Of a stretch of 64,000 nt of DNA, positions 56,711-64,000 are shown one piece after another. Position numbers and translations under genes: made by a program. The notes beneath the pieces were generated by a model. It had not been told where the DNA came from, did no database searches, and worked only from the letters and a program-made list of their open reading frames with translations. This DNA comes from Pseudomonas baetica (GTDB lineage Bacteria > Pseudomonadota > Gammaproteobacteria > Pseudomonadales > Pseudomonadaceae): NCBI RefSeq assembly GCF_019733355.1, contig NZ_JAIHLQ010000015.1, positions 62,001 to 126,000 of the forward strand, written 5' to 3'. The stretch's first letter is position 1. Every line of letters begins with the position of its first letter.

Positions 56711-57793
56711 TTATTCACCTATCGCAGCGAGTTGGTCGGCCTGGTATTCGGCCAGCAAAGGCTCGATCACTGCCTCAACGCCACCGGCGAGAATTTCATC
56801 GAGGGAGTACAAGGTCAGGTTGACGCGATGGTCGGTGACCCGGCCCTGAGCAAAGTTGTAGGTGCGAATCCGCTCGGAACGATCACCGGAACCGACGAGC
56901 AATTTTCGCTCGCTGGCAATCGCATTGGCCGCCGCTGCGGTTTGCTGATCATTGAGTTTGGCTGCGAGCCACGCCATCGCCCGCGCACGGTTCTTGTGCT
57001 GGGAACGTTCTTCCTGACACTCGACGACAGTGCCGGTCGGTATGTGCGTGATGCGGATCGCCGAGTCGGTGGTGTTGACGTGCTGACCACCGGCCCCGGA
57101 GGAGCGGTAAGTGTCGACGCGCAAATCCGCCGGGTTGATCTCGATGGCTTCGCGCTCGTCTGGCTCGGGCAACACCGCGACGGTGCAGGCCGAGGTGTGG
57201 ATACGGCCTTGGGATTCGGTGGCCGGCACACGCTGGACACGATGGGCGCCGGACTCGAATTTCAGCTTGCCGTAAACGTTATCGCCTTCAATGCGGGCGA
57301 TGACTTCTTTATAGCCACCGTGTTCGCCTTCGTTTTCCGAAAGGATCTCCACGCGCCAGCCACGACGTTCGGCGTAACGCGAGTACATGCGGAACAGGTC
57401 GCCGGAGAAAATCGCCGCCTCGTCGCCACCGGTGCCGGCGCGAATTTCGAGGAAGACGTTGCGGCCGTCGTTGGGATCCTTGGGCAGCAACATGCGCTGC
57501 AGATCGCCTTCCAGCGTGATCAGCAATTCCTTGGCTTCGTGGACTTCTTCCACGGCCATTTCACGCATGTCCGGGTCGCTGTCCTTGAGCAGCGCCTGCG
57601 CGCCTTCAAGATCGCTTTGTACGCCGAGCAGTTTTTTATAGGCTTGCACGACCGGTTCAAGTTCGGCGTATTCCTTGGAATAGGCGCGGAACCTGGTCTG
57701 ATCGGCAATGACTTCGCCGTCGCCGAGCAGCGCGGTCAGTTCCTCGAAACGGTCCTGGAGGATGTCCAGCTTATTGAGCAGTGACGCTTTCAT
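56711..57793 (-). CDS. prfA: peptide chain release factor 1
   Basis: 360 residues. Terminates translation at UAA and UAG. The PxT anticodon-like motif occurs as [13 protein letters not shown] and the catalytic loop as [15 protein letters not shown]. Overlaps hemA by 4 bp. Confidence 0.97.
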   Translation of the reverse strand: MKASLLNKLDILQDRFEELTALLGDGEVIADQTRFRAYSKEYAELEPVVQAYKKLLGVQSDLEGAQALLKDSDPDMREMAVEEVHEAKELLITLEGDLQRMLLPKDPNDGRNVFLEIRAGTGGDEAAIFSGDLFRMYSRYAERRGWRVEILSENEGEHGGYKEVIARIEGDNVYGKLKFESGAHRVQRVPATESQGRIHTSACTVAVLPEPDEREAIEINPADLRVDTYRSSGAGGQHVNTTDSAIRITHIPTGTVVECQEERSQHKNRARAMAWLAAKLNDQQTAAAANAIASERKLLVGSGDRSERIRTYNFAQGRVTDHRVNLTLYSLDEILAGGVEAVIEPLLAEYQADQLAAIGE

Positions 57794-59076
57794 TGCGGTT
57801 TTTTATCCGAAAAGCTATCCGGTGAGCCCTCGAGGGCAAAGAGTTCCTGGGCCATGGCCAGCGCATCGAGGCGGCCTTCGGCAGAAAGCTTTTTGAGCTG
57901 CACGCTGGGTGCATGCAACAGTTTGTTCGTCAGACCGCGAGCCAGTTGCCCCAGCACCTCTTCGGCATTGCCGCCATTGGCCAGCAGGCGCAGGGCTTTT
58001 TGCAGTTCTTCGTCGCGCAGGCGTTCGCTCTGTTGACGATAGGCCTTGAGCACATCGACCGCCGCCAGTTCGCGCAGGCGCACCATGAAATCATCGGCGC
58101 CGACCGAGACCATTTCTTCCGCCGCTTGCGCAGCGCCTTGGCGGCTCTTGAGGTTTTCGGCGACCACTTCATGGAGGTCGTCGACGCTATAGAGATAAAC
58201 GTCGTCCAACTCGCCGACTTCCGGTTCGATATCCCGGGGAACAGCAATGTCGACCATGAAGATCGGTTTGTGCTTGCGCAGCTTCAGTGCACTCTCGACC
58301 GCGCCTTTGCCTAGGATCGGCAACTGACTGGCCGTCGAGCTGATGACGATATCGCTGCGCACCAACTCCGCCGGAATGTCCGACAGCAACACCGCGTGAG
58401 CGCCAAACTGCTCAGCGAGCAAGCTGGCGCGTTCGAGCGTGCGGTTGGCGACGACGATGCGCCTGACCCCCAACTCGTGCAAGTGACGGGCAACCAGAGT
58501 GATGGTCTCGCCGGCGCCGATCAGCAGGGCCTGGCTGCGTTGCAAATCACTGAAAATCTGTTTGGCCAGGCTGACGGCCGCAAATGCCACGGAGACCGGG
58601 TTTTCGCCGATCGCGGTGTCGGTGCGCACCTGTTTGGCGGCATTGAACGTGGCCTGGAACAGTCGCCCCAGCAGCGGCCCGATGGTCCCGGCCTCGCGGG
58701 CCACGGCGTAGGCCGATTTCATCTGGCCGAGAATCTGTGGTTCGCCCAGCACCAACGAGTCGAGCCCGGAGGCGACACGCATCATGTGACGAACTGCCGC
58801 ATCATCTTCATGCACATAAGCACTCGCGCGCAGCTCATCGAGGCTTAAATGGTGATAGTCGGCCAGCCAGCGCAGCACGATATCCGCAGAAAGCTGATCC
58901 TGTTCTATATAAAGCTCACTGCGATTGCAGGTGGAGAGGATCGCAGCTTCGCGGCTGTCGGTCAGTCGGCAGAGCTGCTGCAGGGCCTCAACCAGTTGCT
59001 CAGGGGTAAAGGCCACGCGCTCGCGGACGTCTACTGAAGCAGTCTTGTGGTTAATACCGAGTGCAAGGAAGGCCAT
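57790..59076 (-). CDS. hemA: glutamyl-tRNA reductase
   Basis: 428 residues. First committed enzyme of C5-pathway tetrapyrrole synthesis: reduces Glu-tRNA to glutamate-1-semialdehyde. Catalytic Cys lies in [16 protein letters not shown] motif in [15 protein letters not shown], and [15 protein letters not shown] is the family core. Head of the leftward operon. Confidence 0.97.
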   Translation of the reverse strand: MAFLALGINHKTASVDVRERVAFTPEQLVEALQQLCRLTDSREAAILSTCNRSELYIEQDQLSADIVLRWLADYHHLSLDELRASAYVHEDDAAVRHMMRVASGLDSLVLGEPQILGQMKSAYAVAREAGTIGPLLGRLFQATFNAAKQVRTDTAIGENPVSVAFAAVSLAKQIFSDLQRSQALLIGAGETITLVARHLHELGVRRIVVANRTLERASLLAEQFGAHAVLLSDIPAELVRSDIVISSTASQLPILGKGAVESALKLRKHKPIFMVDIAVPRDIEPEVGELDDVYLYSVDDLHEVVAENLKSRQGAAQAAEEMVSVGADDFMVRLRELAAVDVLKAYRQQSERLRDEELQKALRLLANGGNAEEVLGQLARGLTNKLLHAPSVQLKKLSAEGRLDALAMAQELFALEGSPDSFSDKKPQ

Positions 59077-59170
59077 TCAAGGTCGCTGATGGTGACGTGA
59101 AGCCGGCAATTGTCCACCTTCGAAAGATTCAGAACAACTACCGCTGACTATTGTCCCAATTGTCGCCCCC

Positions 59171-59176
59171 TATAAT
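59171..59176 (+). promoter_or_regulatory. -10 box upstream of TPR lipoprotein gene
   Basis: Perfect TATAAT in the hemA / TPR divergent region, 83 bp before the ATG. No good -35 at 16-18 bp (CTATTG or TATTGT). Confidence 0.5.
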
Positions 59177-59258
59177 GGGCACAATTGAGACTCGGTTATG
59201 TTTGGCCCAAGGCTTGTGTCATGATGATCCGACCGCAGGTTAGTCGTCCTCTTCCTAT

Positions 59259-60983
59259 ATGAATAGATCTTCCGCGTTGCTCCTTGCTTTTGTCTTCCTC
59301 AGCGGCTGCCAGGCCTTGGCACCCGTTTCGCCGGACGGTACGCCACCGGTCGAAGACACCACGCCCGCGCCTGAAAAGCCCAAGGTTTACAGCTCGTTCA
59401 GCGAGGAAACCATTTTCAGCCTGTTGAGCGCCGAACTCGCCGGCCAGCGCAATCGTTTCGACATTGCGCTGGATAACTACGTGACCCAGGCCATCAACAC
59501 CCAGGACCCGGGCGTCTCCGAGCGTGCTTTTCGCATCGCCGAGTATCTGGGCGCCGACCAACCGGCTCTCGACACGGCACTGATCTGGGCGAGAAACGCC
59601 CCGGACGATCTCGAAGCGCAACGCGCCGCCGCCGTACAACTGGCACGCGCCGGGCGCTATGACGACTCCATGGTCTATATGGAGAAAGTCCTGCTGGGCA
59701 AGGGCGACACCCATTTCGACTTCCTCGCGCTGTCGGCGGCTGACACCGACCAGGAAACCCGCGACGGCCTGATGAAAAGTTTTGACCGCTTGTTGCAGCG
59801 TCACCCGAACAACGGTCAACTGATTTTCGGCAAGGCCCTGCTCTTGCAGCAGGATGGCGACAATAAAGCTGCGCTGACCCTGCTCGAAGACCACCCGCCG
59901 GAAGACGGCGAAATTGCCCCTATCTTGCTGCGCGCGCGCCTGCTGCAGCTATTGAATCGTGGCGACGAAGCGCTGCCACTGCTGCAAAAAAGCATCAAGA
60001 AGTACCCGGACGACAAACGTCTGCGCCTGACTTACGCACGCATGTTGGTCGAGCAGGACCGCATGGACGACGCCAAAGCCGAATTCTCCGGCCTCGTTCA
60101 GCAATACCCTGAAGACGACGAACTGCGTTATTCGTTAGCGCTGGTGTGCCTGGAAGCCAAGGCCTGGGACGAGGCCAAGGGCTATCTCGAAGACCTGATC
60201 GCCCGCGACAGCCACGTCGATTCGGCGCACCTGAACCTGGGGCGCATCGCTGAAGAGCGCAATGACCCGCAAGGTGCACTGATCGAGTACGCCCAGGTAG
60301 GACCGGGCAACGACTATTTGCCCGCGCAGTTGCGCCAGGCCGACATCCTGATGAACAACGGCAAAACCGCCGAAGCGCAAAGCAAACTGACGGCCGAACG
60401 CGACGCACAACCCGATTACGCCATCCAGTTGTACCTGATCGAATCAGAAACCCTGTCGGCCAACAAACAGGACGACAAAGCCTGGAAAGTCCTGCAGCAA
60501 GCCTTGCAGCAATACCCGGACGACCTGAACCTGCTTTACACCCGGGCCATGCTCGCGGAAAAACGCGATGACCTGGCACAGATGGAAAAAGACCTGCGCC
60601 TGATCATCAAGCGCGACCCGGACAATGCCATGGCGCTGAACGCTTTGGGCTACACCCTGTCTGACCGCACCACGCGCTACGCTGAAGCCAAGACGCTGAT
60701 CGAGCAGGCGCATCAGATCAACCCGCAAGACCCGGCAGTGCTCGACAGCCTCGGCTGGGTGAACTTCCGCTTGGGCAATCTGGACGACGCCGAGAAATAT
60801 CTGCGTCAGGCGCTGGAGCGCTTCCCTGATCACGAAGTCGCCGCTCACCTCGGTGAAGTGCTGTGGGCCAAGGGCAACCAGCGTGAAGCCAAACAAATCT
60901 GGGGCAAATTCCTCAAGGATCAGCCCGACAGCACCATTCTGCGCAGCACCATCAAGCGCCTGACCGGATCCGAGACTCTTTAA
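59259..60983 (+). CDS. tetratricopeptide-repeat lipoprotein
   Basis: 574 residues. Lipoprotein signal ends FLSGC (Cys17). Many TPR units follow along almost the whole chain (for example YPDDKRLRLTYARMLVEQDR, NALGYTLSDRTTRYAEAKTL and DSLGWVNFRLGNLDDAEKYL). It is probably a periplasmic scaffold attached to the membrane. It lies next to lolB in the same order as in P. aeruginosa, as I recall. There is no clear Shine-Dalgarno. Confidence 0.9.
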   Translation: MNRSSALLLAFVFLSGCQALAPVSPDGTPPVEDTTPAPEKPKVYSSFSEETIFSLLSAELAGQRNRFDIALDNYVTQAINTQDPGVSERAFRIAEYLGADQPALDTALIWARNAPDDLEAQRAAAVQLARAGRYDDSMVYMEKVLLGKGDTHFDFLALSAADTDQETRDGLMKSFDRLLQRHPNNGQLIFGKALLLQQDGDNKAALTLLEDHPPEDGEIAPILLRARLLQLLNRGDEALPLLQKSIKKYPDDKRLRLTYARMLVEQDRMDDAKAEFSGLVQQYPEDDELRYSLALVCLEAKAWDEAKGYLEDLIARDSHVDSAHLNLGRIAEERNDPQGALIEYAQVGPGNDYLPAQLRQADILMNNGKTAEAQSKLTAERDAQPDYAIQLYLIESETLSANKQDDKAWKVLQQALQQYPDDLNLLYTRAMLAEKRDDLAQMEKDLRLIIKRDPDNAMALNALGYTLSDRTTRYAEAKTLIEQAHQINPQDPAVLDSLGWVNFRLGNLDDAEKYLRQALERFPDHEVAAHLGEVLWAKGNQREAKQIWGKFLKDQPDSTILRSTIKRLTGSETL

Positions 60984-60986
60984 CTC

Positions 60987-61604
60987 ATGTTTTTGCGCCA
61001 CGTTATTGTTTTCAGCTTCATCGCCCTGCTCGCCGGTTGCGCGGGTTTCGGCGCTCGCGAATCGGTCGAGGGCCACGGCAGTCCGGCTCAATGGGCCGCG
61101 AACAAACAACAGCTGACAGGCCTCGACGGCTGGCAGATCGACGGCAAGATCGGCATCCGTGCGCCGAAGGACTCCGGCAGTGGCACGCTGTTCTGGTTGC
61201 AGCGTCAGGACTACTACGACATTCGCCTGTCCGGCCCACTGGGTCGCGGCGCGGCACGCCTGACCGGGCGTCCGGGCAAGGTTTCACTGGAAGTCGCCAA
61301 CCAGGGCCGCTACGAATCGCAGTCGCCGGAAACCCTGCTTGAAGAACAGCTCGGCTGGAAATTGCCAGTCTCGAATCTGGCTTGGTGGGTACGCGGTCTG
61401 CCGGCACCCAACAGCCAAAGCCGCCTGAATCTGGACGCCAACAGCCGTCTGGCCAACCTTGAACAGGATGGCTGGAAAGTCGAATACACCGCCTACACCG
61501 AACAAAATGGTTACTGGTTGCCCGAGCGCATCAAGCTGCACGGCACCGACCTGGACGTAACGCTGGTGATCAAGACCTGGCAGCCACGCAAACTGGGGCA
61601 GTAA
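60987..61604 (+). CDS. lolB: outer-membrane lipoprotein LolB
   Basis: 205 residues, 3 bp after the TPR gene. Receives lipoproteins from LolA and inserts them into the outer membrane. Lipobox LLAGC, then [20 protein letters not shown] and the half-barrel strands to the end. Typical length. Confidence 0.94.
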   Translation: MFLRHVIVFSFIALLAGCAGFGARESVEGHGSPAQWAANKQQLTGLDGWQIDGKIGIRAPKDSGSGTLFWLQRQDYYDIRLSGPLGRGAARLTGRPGKVSLEVANQGRYESQSPETLLEEQLGWKLPVSNLAWWVRGLPAPNSQSRLNLDANSRLANLEQDGWKVEYTAYTEQNGYWLPERIKLHGTDLDVTLVIKTWQPRKLGQ

Positions 61605-61606
61605 GC

Positions 61607-62458
61607 ATGACCGCTCCTCGCCTGACCCTGCCCTCGCCGGCAAAACTCAACCTGATGCTGCACATCCTGGGTCGCCGTGAAGACGGCTATCACGAGTTGC
61701 AGACGCTGTTTCAGTTTGTCGATTACGGCGATCAAATCACCTTCGCCGTGCGCGATGACGGCGTGATTCAACTGCACACCGCGTTCGCAGGCGTGCCCCA
61801 CGACAGCAACCTGATCGTGCGCGCGGCGAAATTGCTGCAAGAGCAGTCCGGCTGCTCGCTTGGTATCGACATCTGGATCGACAAGGTTCTGCCTATGGGC
61901 GGCGGCATTGGTGGCGGCAGTTCGAACGCGGCGACCACGTTGCTTGGGCTCAACCATTTGTGGCAATTGGGCTGGGATGAAGATCGACTGGCCGTACTGG
62001 GTCTGTCGCTCGGTGCTGACGTGCCGGTTTTCGTTCGCGGCCATGCGGCTTTCGCCGAAGGCGTCGGCGAGAAACTTACCCCGGTCGATCCCGAAGAACC
62101 GTGGTATCTGGTGCTCGTGCCGCAAGTCTCTGTAAGTACGGCAGAAATTTTTTCCGATCCTTTGTTGACACGTAACACGCCGCCCATTAAAGTGCGCCCC
62201 GTTCCCGAGGGAAACAGTCGAAATGACTGCTTGCCGGTGGTTGCAAGGCGTTATCCAGAAGTACGTAACGCATTGGATTTGTTAGGTAAATTTACCGAAG
62301 CAAAGCTCACCGGAACTGGAAGTTGTGTGTTTGGGGGCTTCCCAAGCAAAGCTGAAGCTGATAAAGTCTCGGCCCTTCTGACAGAGACCCTTACAGGGTT
62401 TGTAGCAAAAGGAAGCAACGTTTCGATGTTGCATCGCAAGCTGCAAAGTCTGCTCTAA
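61607..62458 (+). CDS. ispE: 4-diphosphocytidyl-2-C-methyl-D-erythritol kinase
   Basis: 283 residues, 2 bp after lolB. Phosphorylates CDP-methylerythritol in the MEP isoprenoid pathway. GHMP-kinase features: [20 protein letters not shown], the ATP loop [17 protein letters not shown] and [13 protein letters not shown] near the end. Confidence 0.96.
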   Translation: MTAPRLTLPSPAKLNLMLHILGRREDGYHELQTLFQFVDYGDQITFAVRDDGVIQLHTAFAGVPHDSNLIVRAAKLLQEQSGCSLGIDIWIDKVLPMGGGIGGGSSNAATTLLGLNHLWQLGWDEDRLAVLGLSLGADVPVFVRGHAAFAEGVGEKLTPVDPEEPWYLVLVPQVSVSTAEIFSDPLLTRNTPPIKVRPVPEGNSRNDCLPVVARRYPEVRNALDLLGKFTEAKLTGTGSCVFGGFPSKAEADKVSALLTETLTGFVAKGSNVSMLHRKLQSLL

Positions 62459-62494
62459 AGGAACCAAGTGCTCGGCACTTGAAGCAACAGATAC

Positions 62495-62569
62495 AGGGGC
62501 GTCGCCAAGCGGTAAGGCAGCAGGTTTTGATCCTGCCATGCGTTGGTTCGAATCCAGCCGCCCCTGCCA
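62495..62569 (+). tRNA. tRNA-Gln (anticodon TTG)
   Basis: 75 bases. Acceptor AGGGGCG / CGCCCCT pairs fully. The anticodon stem GCAGG / CCTGC has loop TTTTGAT with TTG at 34-36. T arm has GTTCGAATC and a genomic CCA end. Lies between ispE and prs, as in other pseudomonads. Confidence 0.97.
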
Positions 62570-62614
62570 TTTTCTATACTCATCCAGGTTACCCTCAGCC
62601 TCTAGGTACTGCGC

Positions 62615-63556
62615 GTGTCCAAGATGATGGTCTTTACGGGGAATGCTAACCCCGATCTGGCTCGGCGTGTTGTACGTCAGCTGCATATCCCTCTCGGTGA
62701 CATCTCTGTCGGTAAGTTCTCCGACGGCGAAATTACTGCCGAGATCAATGAAAACGTTCGCGGTAAAGACGTTTTCATTATTCAGCCGACCTGCGCTCCG
62801 ACAAACGATAACCTGATGGAACTGGTAGTGATGGCTGATGCCTTCCGCCGCTCCTCGGCTACTCGTATCACTGCTGTTATTCCTTATTTTGGTTATGCCC
62901 GTCAGGATCGCCGTCCGCGTTCCGCACGTGTGGCTATCAGCGCGAAAGTCGTCGCTGACATGCTTACCGTAGTCGGCATCGACCGTGTTCTCACGGTTGA
63001 TCTGCATGCTGACCAGATTCAGGGTTTCTTCGATATTCCGGTAGATAACATCTACGGCTCCCCGGTTCTGGTGGATGACATTGAAGATCAGCGCTTCGAA
63101 AACCTGATGATCGTGTCCCCGGACATTGGTGGCGTCGTGCGTGCACGTGCCGTTGCCAAGTCGCTGGGCGTGGATCTCGGGATCATCGACAAACGCCGTG
63201 AGAAAGCCAATCACTCTGAAGTGATGCATATCATCGGTGATGTCGAAGGGCGTACCTGCATTCTGGTCGATGACATGGTCGATACCGCCGGCACTCTGTG
63301 CCACGCGGCCAAGGCCCTGAAAGAGCATGGCGCAGCCAAGGTCTTTGCCTACTGCACACACCCTGTGCTGTCGGGTCGGGCCATCGAGAATATCGAAAAT
63401 TCCGTGCTGGACGAGCTGGTGGTGACTAACACCATCCCGTTGTCCGCTGCAGCACAAGCTTGTGCACGTATCCGTCAACTGGATATCGCACCGGTTGTTG
63501 CCGAAGCGGTTCGCCGCATCAGCAATGAAGAATCGATCAGCGCGATGTTCCGTTAA
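62615..63556 (+). CDS. prs: ribose-phosphate pyrophosphokinase
   Basis: 313 residues from a GTG at 62615. Makes PRPP from ribose-5-phosphate and ATP, supplying Hpt and Upp in this window among others. [34 protein letters not shown], and the PRPP loop [14 protein letters not shown] are diagnostic. Confidence 0.97.
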   Translation: MSKMMVFTGNANPDLARRVVRQLHIPLGDISVGKFSDGEITAEINENVRGKDVFIIQPTCAPTNDNLMELVVMADAFRRSSATRITAVIPYFGYARQDRRPRSARVAISAKVVADMLTVVGIDRVLTVDLHADQIQGFFDIPVDNIYGSPVLVDDIEDQRFENLMIVSPDIGGVVRARAVAKSLGVDLGIIDKRREKANHSEVMHIIGDVEGRTCILVDDMVDTAGTLCHAAKALKEHGAAKVFAYCTHPVLSGRAIENIENSVLDELVVTNTIPLSAAAQACARIRQLDIAPVVAEAVRRISNEESISAMFR

Positions 63557-63589
63557 GGGCCCAGCCCTTCTCGAAATGTCTCGTTGACG

Positions 63590-63633
63590 AAAAGCGCCCC
63601 GCCCCGGCATTCCTGTCGGGGCGGGGCTTTTTT
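63590..63633. terminator. rho-independent terminator of prs
   Basis: GCCCCGCCCC / GGGGCGGGGC, a perfect 10-bp stem with a 12-base loop, then TTTTTT. Lies 34 bp after the prs stop. Confidence 0.92.
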
Positions 63634-63697
63634 GCCCATACCGTGTTTGGCGCTGGTCGCAAACGCCGCTCGGTCATGGCTATTTTGGAGATACAAA

Positions 63698-64000
63698 ATG
63701 AACGAATTTACTCTGAATGCTGAAGTGCGTTCCGACCTGGGGAAAGGTGCGAGCCGCCGCCTGCGTCGTCTCGCCGCTCTGGTTCCTGCTGTTGTTTACG
63801 GTGGCGAAAAAGCCCCTGAATCCATCAGCATGCTGGCCAAAGAAGTTGCCAAACTGCTCGAAAACGAAGCGGCTTACAGCCACATCATCGAGCTGAACGT
63901 TGGTGGCACCAAGCAAAACGTGATCATCAAAGCTCTGCAACGTCACCCGTCCAAAGGCCACGTGCTGCACGCTGACTTCGTACGCGTTGTAGCGGGTCAG
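63698..64000 (+). CDS. rplY: 50S ribosomal protein L25/Ctc, 3' end cut by window
   Basis: 101 residues visible from the ATG at 63698 (TTTGGAG upstream). 5S rRNA-binding protein of the CTC type: [28 protein letters not shown] and [18 protein letters not shown]. The remainder is outside the window. Confidence 0.95.
   Translation, partial: MNEFTLNAEVRSDLGKGASRRLRRLAALVPAVVYGGEKAPESISMLAKEVAKLLENEAAYSHIIELNVGGTKQNVIIKALQRHPSKGHVLHADFVRVVAGQ

Noticed and set aside
62282..63610. 442-residue minus-strand frame over prs and the tRNA
   Set aside because: It runs through a tRNA gene and the terminator, and the plus strand encodes intact Prs.

Overview
The window looks like chromosomal DNA of a Pseudomonas of the fluorescens group. 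The basis is high GC content, eight REP (repetitive extragenic palindromic) pairs or near-pairs of the GTGGGAGCG.G/CTTGCTCGCGAA kind, and a gene order at the right-hand end (mqo, PA4642-type gene, hpt, upp, uraA, hemH, photolyase cluster, pagL, murI, moeB, prmC, prfA, hemA, TPR lipoprotein, lolB, ispE, tRNA-Gln, prs, rplY) that I recognise from Pseudomonas chromosomes. There are no phage genes, transposases, CRISPR arrays or rRNA genes.

Layout. 1-7.6 kb: a truncated acyl-CoA dehydrogenase, a GATase1-AraC regulator, zapE, trpS, a COG2945 hydrolase, yhcB, an OmpA-type lipoprotein and a metallo-beta-lactamase-fold hydrolase. 7.8-13.35 kb: one giant gene for a serralysin-like (M10) protease carrying sixteen roughly 82-89-residue RTX-like units in a nested order (ABCD, ABCD, ABC, ABC, AB). 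13.4-21.7 kb: a MalT-type LuxR regulator, a DUF1329/DUF1302 outer-membrane pair and a medium-chain acyl-CoA ligase, a likely fatty acid or ester utilisation locus. 21.8-35.3 kb: transporters (MFS, LysE, TMEM165/GDT1 behind a yybP-ykoY manganese riboswitch), rsmC, an M48 lipoprotein protease, a dCache chemoreceptor, a SRAP protein lacking the usual histidine, small Cys-rich and hypothetical genes, and a large acyltransferase.

35.35-41.3 kb: a 705-bp gene-free leader before mqo, then hpt diverging from upp-uraA around an 18-bp perfect palindrome. 41.4-53.6 kb is the most interesting region and looks like a light-response island. A TIGR01777 SDR and hemH diverge from a renalase gene and a small Trp-rich gene. 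Next comes a tightly overlapping operon of nine or ten genes: DUF523/DUF1722, a MerR regulator of the class II LitR kind, phrB, an NTF2-like protein, an SDR, an FAD oxidoreductase, DUF1365, a cyclopropane-synthase-like methyltransferase, DUF2878 and possibly a YkgJ gene. Both promoter regions carry TGTACA-type half-sites 12 bp apart, the spacing I recall for the Pseudomonas putida LitR (PplR) operators. The likely logic is blue-light or photo-oxidative induction of DNA photorepair, flavin chemistry, membrane-lipid modification and possibly removal of phototoxic protoporphyrin by ferrochelatase.

53.7-64 kb: pagL, then the overlapping leftward operon hemA-prfA-prmC-moeB-murI, then the rightward TPR lipoprotein-lolB-ispE-tRNA-Gln-prs-rplY run, with rplY cut by the window end. 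Start codons were chosen from start-codon context, Shine-Dalgarno sequences and family N-termini. Functions rest on recognition of motifs and families by eye, because no database search could be run.
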